From NCBI RefSeq assembly GCF_001656035.1, contig NZ_CP010029.1:234410-298409 (forward strand): a DNA stretch of 64,000 nucleotides. The letters run 5' to 3'. Source of the stretch: Yersinia entomophaga. Lineage in GTDB: Bacteria; Pseudomonadota; Gammaproteobacteria; Enterobacterales; Enterobacteriaceae. The notes beneath the pieces were generated by a model that was not told where the DNA came from, searched no databases, and saw only the letters and a list, made by a program, of their open reading frames with translations. Of the stretch, positions 28,438-37,137 are shown one piece after another. Made by a program: the position numbers and the translations under genes. The first letter of the stretch is position 1. Each line of letters starts with the position of its first letter.

Positions 28438-28884
28438 TTATTTTTTGTCGTGCAAAGTCTCATCTTCACGGCAATCGCCGCCTTCACAGTGACCGTATAA
28501 ATACAGGCTGTGATTCGTCAGCTTGATACCGTGCTGAGTTGCGATTTCACGTTGGCGGACTTCAATGGATTCATCGCTGAACTCGATCACTTTGCCACAA
28601 TCCAGGCAAATCAGGTGATCGTGATGATGCTGTTGGGTCAGTTCAAAGACAGACTTGCCACCTTCGAAATTATGGCGGGTGACAATACCGGCGTCGTCAA
28701 ACTGGTTAAGTACGCGGTAAACCGTGGCCAGACCAATCTCTTCACCCATATCGATCAGCTTTTTATAAAGATCTTCCGCACTGACGTGATGGCAATCTGG
28801 CTTTTGCAGCACTTCCAAAATCTTCAGGCGCGGAAGCGTTACCTTAAGGCCAGCGTTCTTTAATGCTCTGTTGTTGTCAGTCAT
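28438..28884 (-). CDS. fur: Ferric uptake regulator
   Basis: The Fe(II)-dependent global repressor of iron genes. The 148-residue product has the N-terminal winged helix (LKVTLPRLKILEVLQ, GLATVYRVLNQFDDAGIV) and the metal-binding HHHDHLICLDCGKVIEF with the CxxC pair. The C-terminus is His/acid-rich (HCEGGDCREDETLHDKK). It lies downstream of fldA in the same orientation, as in E. coli, and also has its own promoter (28970-28998). Confidence 0.98.
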   Translation of the reverse strand: MTDNNRALKNAGLKVTLPRLKILEVLQKPDCHHVSAEDLYKKLIDMGEEIGLATVYRVLNQFDDAGIVTRHNFEGGKSVFELTQQHHHDHLICLDCGKVIEFSDESIEVRQREIATQHGIKLTNHSLYLYGHCEGGDCREDETLHDKK

Positions 28885-28969
28885 GCGGATTCAGTCCTGT
28901 TACTTTGTTATTCAAATTGAGGCTGTTCAGCCTATGACATCGGTAGGCACAAAAATATAATTGCGTCTC

Positions 28970-28998
28970 ATTATAGAACCGGTAGCTCAAAATGAAAA
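28970..28998 (-). promoter_or_regulatory. fur promoter
   Basis: On the minus strand a consensus -10 TATAAT (28970-28975) lies 17 bases from TTTTCA (28993-28998), 86 bases before the fur ATG. The leader between them contains the uof-like open frame discussed in the findings. Confidence 0.65.
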
Positions 28999-29202
28999 CC
29001 GTAGGTTATTAACAAAGATATAATTGCACACTTTGCAAGATTAATCATGCAGCGTATTGATGAACGGGGAGAACAGATAGCCCTAGTGTACAGTGATGGC
29101 GACGGAACTTACAAATTTAAAACTGTTTAGTTTCGTTAACGCCTTATTATCATCTATTTTTGTGGGGTTTTTGCCGCACATTTACGCACCAGAATGGAGA
29201 AC

Positions 29203-29237
29203 CATGCCCTGATCGCAAACCAGGCAATTCAGGGCAT
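29203..29237 (-). terminator. Stem-loop after fldA
   Basis: On the minus strand, CATGCCCTGA pairs with TCAGGGCATG. No T-run follows, so it may only trim or stabilise the 3' end and let some transcripts reach fur. Confidence 0.5.
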
Positions 29238-29247
29238 GTTAGGCAGA

Positions 29248-29775
29248 TTAACCCACGATATCTGACAGACTCAGTTCTTCGCTGATTTGTTTTACCCAAG
29301 CTTCAACGCGTTCGTTGGTCAGCTCTGGTTGACGGTCTTCATCGATAGCCAAGCCGATAAAGTGATCGTCATCCGCCAGACCTTTTGACGCTTCGAAATG
29401 GTAGCCTGCGGTTGGCCAATGACCGACAATGGCTGCGCCACGCGGTTCGATGATGTCACGTACTGTGCCCATGGCATCACAGAAATATTCCGCATAGTCT
29501 TCCTGATCGCCACAGCCAAACAGGGCAACCAGCTTGCCATTGAAATCGATCTCTTCCAGCGTTGGGAAGAAATCATCCCAATCACACTGTGCTTCGCCGT
29601 AGTACCAGGTTGGGATCCCGATCAGCAAAATATCGAATTGCTCTAAATCTTCTTTGCTGCTTTTGGCAATGTCGTGAACCTCTGCAACGTCTTTGCCCAG
29701 TAGCTTTTGGATCATCTTGGCAATGTTTTCGGTATTGCCTGTGTCGCTGCCAAAGAAAATGCCTACAGTTGCCAT
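29248..29775 (-). CDS. fldA: Flavodoxin I
   Basis: A low-potential FMN electron carrier for biotin synthase, MetH reactivation, IspG/H and other enzymes. It is a 175-residue long-chain flavodoxin. The FMN-phosphate loop is GSDTGNTENIA. The two aromatic residues that sandwich the isoalloxazine ring are in PTWYYGEAQCDWDDFF and CGDQEDYAEYFCDAM. It sits upstream of fur, which is the E. coli order. An 8-bp hairpin (29814-29836) lies about 40-60 bases upstream of the start. Confidence 0.98.
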   Translation of the reverse strand: MATVGIFFGSDTGNTENIAKMIQKLLGKDVAEVHDIAKSSKEDLEQFDILLIGIPTWYYGEAQCDWDDFFPTLEEIDFNGKLVALFGCGDQEDYAEYFCDAMGTVRDIIEPRGAAIVGHWPTAGYHFEASKGLADDDHFIGLAIDEDRQPELTNERVEAWVKQISEELSLSDIVG

Positions 29776-30292
29776 ATGAAATTTATACCTTTGAATTCAA
29801 TTAGTTACGTTAGTTGTGGAGCCTGCTGCTCCACAATATAACACATTTTTCATCGTGCTTGTGGAAAGCGCCTTTTTGCTGAGGCTGACTCATCTGATTT
29901 TATTAACAGGCTGATTGCTAAGCCATTGTTTCAAAAAAGAGTCATCAGGGACTACGCAGGTGACTAAATCCTTAATAGAAATAAGGAATTAAGTCCTCAG
30001 ACTGACTATTTCCAATAGGCCGTCATCATGCCAGAAAACATCTCTCTGCTTATATCAAGTTTATGCGATATAAAATTTTCATCTACCGCTCAACCTTGGC
30101 AGACGATTGCCGATAACCGAATTGAAACCCGCGGGTTTCGATTGCGGTGCCAAGGAGGGCCTTGTCAAATCGATTTTTGATGAGGAAGGAGAAGTCGTTG
30201 GCTGTATGGAACGTCCTAAATCGCTTTTCGGTCATCAAACTCCACCAGAATTTTGTGGCAACAATCCGACAATAAATAGAAAAGGAACGAAC
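29776..30292. other. Divergent fldA - chemoreceptor intergenic region
   Basis: Holds the fldA promoter and leader hairpin (TTGTGGAG / CTCCACAA, 29814-29836), the sigma-28 promoter at 30090-30116, and a 170-base leader for the chemoreceptor with a 16-base perfect palindrome at 30124-30139. An open frame in phase with the chemoreceptor runs through the leader but starts at TTG without a ribosome site. Confidence 0.6.
30090..30116 (+). promoter_or_regulatory. Sigma-28 (FliA) promoter of the chemoreceptor gene
   Basis: TCAACCTT, then 11 bases, then GCCGATAA. The -10 element is a perfect match to the FliA consensus GCCGATAA, the spacing is exact, and five of eight -35 bases match TAAAGTTT. This places the gene in the late flagellar regulon. 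Confidence 0.8.
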
Positions 30293-31945
30293 ATGCAGTT
30301 TTTGAAAAATATCACCATCAGGGCAGCGTTACTTTGGGTTCTCGGGGCATTTAGCTTGCTCTGGGGCGGAGTTTCAGCTTACACATTATTATCACTCAAT
30401 GAGTTAACTCAAGCCTCAAACGCGAATAGCGTTTTGGTCGATAACATCAGCTTGGTCAATCAGGGAACCGATCAGTATTTCCGTATGGTGACCCGATTGA
30501 GTCGTTCAGTGGATTATCGTCTGGCAGGGAATAGCGCAGATGCCGATCGTGAGCTGAAATCCTCCAATCTGGCCTTGGATAGCCTGAAAAAGAACTTGGC
30601 ACAGTTTAAATCTATCGATCATGCGCAGCTCAGCCCGGTATTGGTTGAGGATGTTATTTCTAACTGGAATGCCCTGATTGCCCAAGGGGTGGAACCACTG
30701 TATCAAGCGGCTATGGCCGGTGATAATACTGCTTACCAGCTGTTGTCCAAGCAAACGGTACCAGCCTTAAGCCGTCAGTATGGCGCGTCATCCGAGGCAT
30801 TCAGTAAAACTGCATCGGCAGAAATCGGCGTGGTGAAGGAGCAATTTGCTCATCTTACCAAGGTAAGCAGCGTTACGCTGGTTTCGGCGCTGGTGATTGG
30901 TCTGTTGATATTACTGGCGACGGATCGCTTTTTGGTGGCAAATCTGGTGCGTCCGCTCAATATGATGCGCGACCATTTCAAAGTGATTGCCTCCGGTCAG
31001 CTGGGACAACCCATTGTCGATTTTGGGCGCAACTGTGTCGGCCAGTTATTCCCACTATTGCGGGATGTGCAGACCAGTTTGGCCAACACCGTTAGCGCAA
31101 TCCGCGACAGCACCGACAGTATTTATCATGGTGCATCTGAGATTTCTGCGGGTAATACCGATTTGTCTTCCCGTACCGAACAGCAGGCCGCGGCATTAGA
31201 AGAAACCGCAGCCAGCATGGAGCAGCTCACGGCGACGGTGAAACACAACGCAGATAATGCTCATCACGCCAGCCAATTGGCGGCGACGGCATCATCTACG
31301 GCGAAAAAGGGTGGCTCTCTGGTTTCTGACGTAGTGCATACTATGGCCGATATCTCTGCCAGTTCGAAGAAAATCGCCGAAATTACCACAGTGATTAACA
31401 GTATTGCTTTTCAAACCAATATTCTGGCTCTGAATGCGGCGGTTGAAGCGGCCAGAGCCGGTGAGCAAGGGCGCGGCTTTGCCGTGGTTGCCAGCGAAGT
31501 GCGCAATTTGGCACAGCGCAGTGCTCAGGCGGCGAAGGAAATCGAAGGGTTAATCACCGAATCGGTCAATCGTGTCACCAGCGGCTCTGCGCAGGTTGAA
31601 AGCGCTGGCAATACCATGGACGAAATTGTGCGCTCTATTACTAACGTTACGGATCTGATGGGCGAAATCGCGTCGGCTTCTGATGAGCAAAGTAAAGGAA
31701 TCAGTCAGGTCGGTCAGGCCGTGGCCGAAATGGATAGCGTGACACAACAAAACGCCGCGTTGGTGCAGGAAGCATCACGGGCTGCCGCTTCACTGGAAGA
31801 TCAGGCTGCTAAGTTGAATCAAGCGGTGGCGGTATTTAAATTGAAGGATGACAAGGTAACACCGGCGGCTAAAACCAGGGTAAACCCGGTGAAAGCGCCG
31901 ACGACCCAGCGCGTGGACAATAACGCGAATTGGGAAACCTTTTAA
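30293..31945 (+). CDS. Methyl-accepting chemotaxis protein
   Basis: A 550-residue transmembrane chemoreceptor of the Tsr/Tar type. TM1 is about residues 12-32, a periplasmic four-helix ligand domain follows to about 185, TM2 is about 190-212, then HAMP and the long signalling coiled coil. The kinase-control hairpin is recognisable as [19 protein letters not shown]. The C-terminus is NWETF, the pentapeptide that tethers CheR and CheB, so it is a high-abundance-type receptor. The ATG at 30293 follows AAAAGGAACGAAC. The ligand cannot be told from sequence. It interrupts the fldA-ybfE order known from E. coli. Confidence 0.95.
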   Translation: MQFLKNITIRAALLWVLGAFSLLWGGVSAYTLLSLNELTQASNANSVLVDNISLVNQGTDQYFRMVTRLSRSVDYRLAGNSADADRELKSSNLALDSLKKNLAQFKSIDHAQLSPVLVEDVISNWNALIAQGVEPLYQAAMAGDNTAYQLLSKQTVPALSRQYGASSEAFSKTASAEIGVVKEQFAHLTKVSSVTLVSALVIGLLILLATDRFLVANLVRPLNMMRDHFKVIASGQLGQPIVDFGRNCVGQLFPLLRDVQTSLANTVSAIRDSTDSIYHGASEISAGNTDLSSRTEQQAAALEETAASMEQLTATVKHNADNAHHASQLAATASSTAKKGGSLVSDVVHTMADISASSKKIAEITTVINSIAFQTNILALNAAVEAARAGEQGRGFAVVASEVRNLAQRSAQAAKEIEGLITESVNRVTSGSAQVESAGNTMDEIVRSITNVTDLMGEIASASDEQSKGISQVGQAVAEMDSVTQQNAALVQEASRAAASLEDQAAKLNQAVAVFKLKDDKVTPAAKTRVNPVKAPTTQRVDNNANWETF

Positions 31946-31980
31946 CTAACCAGTGCCATAACATTGAAAGAGTAAATATG

Positions 31981-32008
31981 GAGTGGCGTAATGAAACACG
32001 CCACTCCA
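31981..32008. terminator. Convergent stem-loop between chemoreceptor gene and ybfE
   Basis: GGAGTGGCGT and ACGCCACTCC form a perfect 10-bp stem with an 8-base loop, between two convergent genes. T-tracts are weak on both sides, so it may serve both strands. Confidence 0.6.
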
Positions 32009-32026
32009 GCGTAGTCACCGACGGCA

Positions 32027-32314
32027 TTATAGCCCTGCCTGATCCTTAGCCAACTGGGCAAGCAGCATTTGCTCAATCAGTTCGCTACGGCTGATGTTAC
32101 GTTGCTCTGCAAGGCTATTGAGAGCATCGACCGCATCTGCATTAATCTTCAGTTCCACGCGCCGTAAGCCACGTACTTTATCGCGCCGTAGTTGATTTCG
32201 CTTATTAATTCTAAGCTGTTCATCACGGGATAATGGGTTTGTTTTCGGGCGCCCCGGACGGCGTTCATCTGCGAACAGATCCAGCGTCGTGCGATCCGTT
32301 TGTTCTTTTGCCAT
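32027..32314 (-). CDS. ybfE: YbfE, ribbon-helix-helix-like SOS-linked protein
   Basis: A 95-residue basic protein starting MAKEQTDRTTLDLFADERRP, nearly identical to E. coli YbfE at the N-terminus. The C-terminal part (VELKINADAVDALNSLAEQRNISRSELIEQML) looks like a ribbon-helix-helix DNA-binding fold of the CopG/MetJ kind. In E. coli it is LexA-controlled. I did not find a good LexA box in the upstream 300 bases here. Target genes are unknown. Confidence 0.9.
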   Translation of the reverse strand: MAKEQTDRTTLDLFADERRPGRPKTNPLSRDEQLRINKRNQLRRDKVRGLRRVELKINADAVDALNSLAEQRNISRSELIEQMLLAQLAKDQAGL

Positions 32315-32621
32315 AGGTAGCGGTACTACAAGGGATTCACATCAGAAAGCGTTTTAGCTTTTCCAGATGATTTGGTTAACACGTTTCAGACCAAAATAAC
32401 CGGGCTGAATTTGCATTTGTCCCCCGGCACGGCCTGAGTATTACGGCTGAACGCGGCGGCAAAATTATAGCGCGCCATAATACCCTAGCCAATGAAGTGC
32501 CGACAATGACTAACTGCAATTAGATCAGGCTAATTCGTTATTTTTTGCACAATTTTTCCACAGGAAATACATTTCTTTTCCCCAGGGTACAAATTTTAAA
32601 CAACAGTATTAGCCTCGCACT
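32315..32621. other. Intergenic between ybfF and ybfE
   Basis: About 300 bases, both flanking genes on the minus strand. It should hold the ybfE promoter. I see no gene, no clear LexA box and no strong terminator for ybfF. Confidence 0.4.
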
Positions 32622-33389
32622 TTATTCCGCGTCGAGAAAACGGTGGATAGCACGTAATACCGCCTGGGGTTTTTCCGCATGGACCCAATGCCCGCAGCCG
32701 GAAATAACATGAGCGCGAGCCTGCGGGAACTGACGGGCAATTTCATCTCGGTAACTGTCCTGAATATAAGGCGACAATTCGCCACGAATAAACAGAATAG
32801 GATGCGACCAAGGCGGAACAGGCTGCCAGCCGACAATATTTTCATATTGATTCCACAGCGCCTGTACGTCAAAACGCCATTCTCCAGCCTGAAATGATTT
32901 CAGCAGGAATTGAATCACACCTTCTTCTTTTATGATTTCCCGCATGATTTTTGCCGCATCCTGACGTTGGGTCACGCCGGCTTCGGTCACGGCGTTGAGC
33001 GCAGCGAAAATCTGATCGTGGCGTCGGGTTTGATAATCGATCGGTGCAATATCAATGGCGACCAGTTTATCAATGCGATCCGGCGCAAGAGCCGTTAGCG
33101 CCATTGCCACTTTTCCGCCCATGGAATGGCCGATAATAATGGCTTTTTCTATGGTTAAATGATCGAGTAATTCCAGAACGTCCTGCGCCATCGCCGGGTA
33201 GTTCATTTGCGGGGAACGAGGAGATAAACCGTGATCCCGCAGATCGATTTGCACTACGGTATGGGTCTGTTGCAGGTCGCGAGCCAGCACGCCGAGGTTA
33301 TCAAGGTTGCCAAACAAGCCGTGGATCAGCAGGATAGGGAGATTATTAGTCGGAGAATGTGCGCTTTGTAAGCGAAAGTTCAATTTCAT
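32622..33389 (-). CDS. ybfF: Alpha/beta-hydrolase esterase YbfF
   Basis: A 255-residue esterase of the alpha/beta-hydrolase fold. The N-terminal oxyanion strand is LIHGLFGNLDN, the nucleophile elbow is IIGHSMGGKVAM (Ser), and the catalytic His is in SGCGHWVHAEKP near the end. E. coli YbfF hydrolyses short acyl esters and possibly acyl-CoA thioesters; the physiological substrate is not settled. The ATG at 33389 (MKLNFRL) is chosen to match the family; another ATG four codons upstream is possible, and neither has a clear Shine-Dalgarno. It diverges from seqA. Confidence 0.93.
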   Translation of the reverse strand: MKLNFRLQSAHSPTNNLPILLIHGLFGNLDNLGVLARDLQQTHTVVQIDLRDHGLSPRSPQMNYPAMAQDVLELLDHLTIEKAIIIGHSMGGKVAMALTALAPDRIDKLVAIDIAPIDYQTRRHDQIFAALNAVTEAGVTQRQDAAKIMREIIKEEGVIQFLLKSFQAGEWRFDVQALWNQYENIVGWQPVPPWSHPILFIRGELSPYIQDSYRDEIARQFPQARAHVISGCGHWVHAEKPQAVLRAIHRFLDAE

Positions 33390-33604
33390 GGCGAAGTTCA
33401 TACAGAGAGATATTGTGGTTAGGGTATCATGACTGGATGATGGTGTGCTGCTCCGGAATGACGCGGATTATCAGAACAAAGTTGAATAACGATCTATTCA
33501 GGCTTTTCATCGCCAGATCCGTTATGGCGCTATTCGCCAGCCAGCTTTGACTTTATAATCCTTGGATATGAATAAAGAAAGTAGAAAAACAGTACTGGAT
33601 AAAG

Positions 33605-34135
33605 ATGAAAACTATTGAAGTCGACGAAGAGCTTTATCGTTATATTGCCAGCCATACGCAGCATATCGGCGAGAGTGCGTCCGATATTTTACGGCGCATG
33701 TTGAAATTTACCGCTGGGCAACCGGTACGTACTGTTCCTGCGGGCGAAGTCGCCAAGACGCCGGTGGCGGTAGTGCCTGGTCCGCGAGATCGCGTGCGCG
33801 CGCTGCGAGAACTGCTGCTTTCCGATGAATATGCCGAGCAAAACAAAGCGGTTAACCGTTTTATGCTGGTGTTATCTACACTTTATACCTTGGATGCAGC
33901 GGAATTTGCGGCGGCAACGGAGTCACTGCACGGCCGGACCCGCACCTATTTTGCCGGTGATCAACAAACGCTGCTGCAAAATGGCACTCATACCAAGCCA
34001 AAACACGTTCCTGGAACGCCATATTGGGTGATTACCAATACCAATACCGAGCGTAAGCGCAGCATGGTTCAGCATATTATGCTGGCGATGCAGTTCCCGC
34101 CGGATTTGACCGAAAAAGTGTGTGGGACTATCTAA
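33605..34135 (+). CDS. seqA: Replication-initiation sequestration protein
   Basis: Binds hemimethylated GATC pairs, delaying re-initiation at oriC and following replication forks. The 176-residue product has the N-terminal oligomerisation domain (MKTIEVDEELYRYIASHTQ...SDILRRMLKF), a Pro/Val-rich linker, and the C-terminal DNA-binding domain with the GRTRTYFA segment and the NTNTERKRSMVQHIM motif. E. coli SeqA is 181 residues. It is followed by pgm after 75 bases, as in E. coli, and the two are probably co-transcribed. Confidence 0.97.
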   Translation: MKTIEVDEELYRYIASHTQHIGESASDILRRMLKFTAGQPVRTVPAGEVAKTPVAVVPGPRDRVRALRELLLSDEYAEQNKAVNRFMLVLSTLYTLDAAEFAAATESLHGRTRTYFAGDQQTLLQNGTHTKPKHVPGTPYWVITNTNTERKRSMVQHIMLAMQFPPDLTEKVCGTI

Positions 34136-34210
34136 TTCACATCTATTGCCTCTTTCCGTTGGCTACAGGCTGCGCGGAAGGAGTTTTTTAGCTAATTAGG
34201 AGTAGTGACA

Positions 34211-35857
34211 GTGGCTTATCATCCTCGTGCCGGGCAACCTACCCGCCAAAGCGATTTGATTAACGTTGCTCAACTGACGTCGCAATATTATGTGCTGCGC
34301 CCAGATGCTGAAAATCCGGCTCACGGGGTAAAATTTGGTACCTCTGGGCACCGTGGCAGTTCTTTGCGTCACAGTTTCAACGAAGACCATATTCTGGCTA
34401 TTGCTCAGGCGATTGCCGAAGTGCGCCATCAACACGGCATTACCGGCCCGTGCTACGTAGGTAAAGATACCCACGCACTGTCAGAACCGGCAATTATTTC
34501 GGTGTTGGAAGTGCTAACCGCCAACGGCGTTGACGTGGTGGTTCAGACAGACAATGGCTTTACGCCGACTCCGGCTATTTCCCACGCCATTTTGACCTAT
34601 AACCGTCAGAATAAAACGCTGGCAGACGGCATTGTCATTACGCCTTCTCATAATCCGCCGGAAGACGGTGGTATTAAATACAATCCGCCTAACGGTGGGC
34701 CTGCGGATACCAATCTGACTTCGGTGATTGAAAAGCGTGCCAACCAGTTACTGGCCGAAAAGCTGGCTGGAGTGAAGCGTCAATCGTTGGATAAAGCCTG
34801 GCGTGGCAATCGTCTGCGTCAGCAGGATTTGATTCAGCCTTACGTCGAAGGTTTGGTTGACGTGGTTGATATGCCAGCTATTCAGCGTGCCGGTTTGAAA
34901 CTGGGCGTCGATCCGCTAGGCGGTTCAGGTATTGCTTACTGGCAGCGAATTGGCGAGCACTACAAGCTGGATTTAACGCTGGTTAATGATTCTATCGATC
35001 AGACTTTCCGCTTTATGCATTTGGATCACGATGGCGTAATTCGCATGGATTGTTCGTCAGAGTGCGCTATGGCAGGCTTGCTGGCGCTGCGCGACAAGTT
35101 CGATTTAGCCTTTGCCAACGACCCGGATTACGACCGTCACGGGATTGTCACTCCGTCAGGTTTGATGAATCCGAACCATTATCTGGCGGTGGCCATTAAC
35201 TACCTGTTCCAGCATCGTCCGCGCTGGGGGGCAGAGGTCGCGGTAGGTAAAACGCTGGTTTCCAGCGCGATGATTGACCGCGTAGTGGCTGATTTAGGCC
35301 GCAAACTGGTGGAAGTGCCGGTGGGCTTTAAATGGTTCGTCGAAGGTTTGCATAACGGTAGCTTTGGTTTCGGTGGCGAAGAAAGCGCCGGTGCCTCTTT
35401 CCTGCGTTTCGATGGCACGCCGTGGTCTACGGACAAAGACGGTATTATCATGTGTCTGCTTGCTGCTGAAATTACCGCCGTGACCGGTGAGAACCCGCAG
35501 CACCATTATAACGATCTGGCTAAACGTTTCGGCGCGCCAAGTTACAATCGCATTCAGGCACCGGCGACTCAGGCAGAAAAAAATGCTTTATCCAAACTGT
35601 CGCCGGAAATGGTCACGGCCAGCACGCTGGCGGGTGATCCAATCACCGCACGTCTGACCGCAGCGCCGGGCAATGGGGCGTCTATCGGTGGCCTGAAAGT
35701 GATGACCGACAACGGCTGGTTTGCCGCTCGTCCATCTGGCACCGAAGAAGCTTACAAAATCTATTGTGAAAGTTTCCTGGGCGCAGAGCATCGCGAAAAA
35801 ATTGAGAAAGAAGCCGTTGATATTGTGAGTGAAGTATTGGCTGGCGCGAAGAAATAG
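34211..35857 (+). CDS. pgm: Phosphoglucomutase (alpha-D-glucose)
   Basis: Interconverts glucose-1-P and glucose-6-P for glycogen, UDP-glucose and envelope sugar synthesis. The 548-residue product has the catalytic phosphoserine loop [12 protein letters not shown], the metal loop [11 protein letters not shown], the sugar-binding [12 protein letters not shown] and the C-terminal phosphate loop [13 protein letters not shown]. The GTG at 34211 ([15 protein letters not shown]) lies eight bases after AGGAG; an in-frame GTG two codons earlier is too close to that site. The translation then aligns with the E. coli start. Confidence 0.96.
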   Translation: MAYHPRAGQPTRQSDLINVAQLTSQYYVLRPDAENPAHGVKFGTSGHRGSSLRHSFNEDHILAIAQAIAEVRHQHGITGPCYVGKDTHALSEPAIISVLEVLTANGVDVVVQTDNGFTPTPAISHAILTYNRQNKTLADGIVITPSHNPPEDGGIKYNPPNGGPADTNLTSVIEKRANQLLAEKLAGVKRQSLDKAWRGNRLRQQDLIQPYVEGLVDVVDMPAIQRAGLKLGVDPLGGSGIAYWQRIGEHYKLDLTLVNDSIDQTFRFMHLDHDGVIRMDCSSECAMAGLLALRDKFDLAFANDPDYDRHGIVTPSGLMNPNHYLAVAINYLFQHRPRWGAEVAVGKTLVSSAMIDRVVADLGRKLVEVPVGFKWFVEGLHNGSFGFGGEESAGASFLRFDGTPWSTDKDGIIMCLLAAEITAVTGENPQHHYNDLAKRFGAPSYNRIQAPATQAEKNALSKLSPEMVTASTLAGDPITARLTAAPGNGASIGGLKVMTDNGWFAARPSGTEEAYKIYCESFLGAEHREKIEKEAVDIVSEVLAGAKK

Positions 35858-35891
35858 CTTTTAAGTTTCTCGCAAACTCATGAAATAACAT

Positions 35892-35920
35892 GGCAGCTCC
35901 GCAAGGGACTGCCTTTTTTT
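35892..35920 (+). terminator. Terminator of seqA-pgm
   Basis: GGCAGCTCC pairs imperfectly with GGGACTGCC and is followed by seven T residues. It lies between convergent genes. Confidence 0.85.
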
Positions 35921-35925
35921 CGCGA

Positions 35926-36354
35926 TTAGCCCAAGGCAACCAGCAGCGCGCCTATGCTAATCAGGGCAACGCCAATACCGGCGATAAACGAAATCTTCTC
36001 GCCAAATAAAATCACAGCCAAAATCACCGCAAACACTACGCTGAGTTTATCAATGGGCGCAACCTGCGAAACGGTGCCGTTTTTGATAGCCATAAAGTAA
36101 AACAACCAGGACAGCGCCCCGGCCACGCCGCTTAGTACGATAAACAGCAAGGCTTTTTTATCGGTGAGTACGGTACCCACCAGATGATATTTCCCCTGAA
36201 CCACCACTACGCCGACTAAAAACAGCGCCATCACCACGGCCCTCACGGCGGTGGCGGTATTGGCATCCAGATGTTGAAGACCGATTTTGCCAAATATGGC
36301 GACCAGCGAAGCGGTAAAGGCAGAGAGTAAAGCGTAGATTAACCAGGTACTCAT
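35926..36354 (-). CDS. Small EamA-family (DMT) membrane protein
   Basis: A 142-residue protein with about five hydrophobic segments and a single EamA/DMT domain. Classic DMT exporters carry two such domains in 300 residues, so this one must dimerise if it transports. Recognisable segments are WLIYALLSAFTASLVAIFGK, SWLFYFMAIKNGTVSQVAPI and VILFGEKISFIAGIGVALI. The substrate is unknown. It follows kdpE by 78 bases in the same direction, so read-through from kdp is possible. It is not part of the E. coli kdp locus. Confidence 0.85.
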   Translation of the reverse strand: MSTWLIYALLSAFTASLVAIFGKIGLQHLDANTATAVRAVVMALFLVGVVVVQGKYHLVGTVLTDKKALLFIVLSGVAGALSWLFYFMAIKNGTVSQVAPIDKLSVVFAVILAVILFGEKISFIAGIGVALISIGALLVALG

Positions 36355-36432
36355 AGCGAATAAGACCTATTTGCAACGAAAACTCCGATGCTACGCCTGC
36401 AAACTTTCCTTGCCTACCCTTAAAGGTAAATC

Positions 36433-37137
36433 TTAGCGCGGTAATGTATCAGCAATAAAACGATAGCCGACGCCAGTTTCGGTAATCAGATGTTTAGGGC
36501 GTGCGGGATCGGCCTCCAGCTTTTGCCGTAGGTGACCCATATAAATTCGCAGATAGTGATTGTGCTCGACGTAGTTTGGTCCCCACACCTGATTCAGCAG
36601 TTGGCGCTGGGTGATGACTTTTCCAGGGTTGGCCAGCAGGGCGGTTAGCAGGCGAAATTCCAACGGCGTTAGGTGGAGGTCTTCATCGCCGCGTTTGACC
36701 TGACGGTTGATCAGATCAACGCTCACATCGGCAAAACTGACGATGGGGCTTTCCTGCGCTCCAGATCCGTGACGACGTAGTGCCACTCGGACTCTGGCCA
36801 GTAATTCGCTGATACCAAAAGGTTTGCTCAGATAATCGTCTGCGCCGGCATCCAGCGCGGCCACTTTGTCTTCTTCGCTATTCCGGGCGGAGAGCACAAT
36901 CACTGGGATAGCGCTCCATTGGCGCAAATCCTGAATATAATCCAGACCGTCGCCGTCCGGTAACCCGAGATCGAGGATGATTAAATCCGGTTTGCGGGTG
37001 CCAGCCTCGATCAAACCTCGCTGTAGGGTGTCGCTGTCAAATACCCGGCAGCCTTCGTTCTCCAACGCGGTACGGACAAAGCGGCGGATCTCTTTTTCAT
37101 CTTCAACAATTAAAACGGTAGCTGGAGAGATAATCAC
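36433..37137 (-). CDS. kdpE: Kdp operon response regulator
   Basis: An OmpR-type response regulator of 234 residues that activates kdpFABC. The receiver domain has acidic residues in IVEDEKEIRRF, the phospho-acceptor Asp in LIILDLGLPDGDG, and the Lys in YLSKPFGISELLARV. The C-terminal winged helix spans about 135-232 (LTPLEFRLLTALLANPGKV). It overlaps kdpD by four bases (ATGA). It is slightly longer at the N-terminus than E. coli KdpE (225). Confidence 0.97.
   Translation of the reverse strand: MIISPATVLIVEDEKEIRRFVRTALENEGCRVFDSDTLQRGLIEAGTRKPDLIILDLGLPDGDGLDYIQDLRQWSAIPVIVLSARNSEEDKVAALDAGADDYLSKPFGISELLARVRVALRRHGSGAQESPIVSFADVSVDLINRQVKRGDEDLHLTPLEFRLLTALLANPGKVITQRQLLNQVWGPNYVEHNHYLRIYMGHLRQKLEADPARPKHLITETGVGYRFIADTLPR

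Noticed and set aside
28346..28525. A 59-codon plus-strand ORF crossing the fur 3' end
   Set aside because: It runs through the terminator region and antisense to fur. The amino-acid sequence has no features and the upstream GGAGAAGG is poorly spaced.
30107..30292. N-terminal extension of the chemoreceptor
   Set aside because: The extension starts at TTG, lacks a ribosome site and would place hydrophilic sequence before TM1. The ATG at 30293 has GGA nearby and gives a standard receptor.
32315..32420. LexA box upstream of ybfE
   Set aside because: I looked for CTGT-N8-ACAG and found no acceptable match, although E. coli ybfE is LexA-controlled. A weaker site cannot be excluded.
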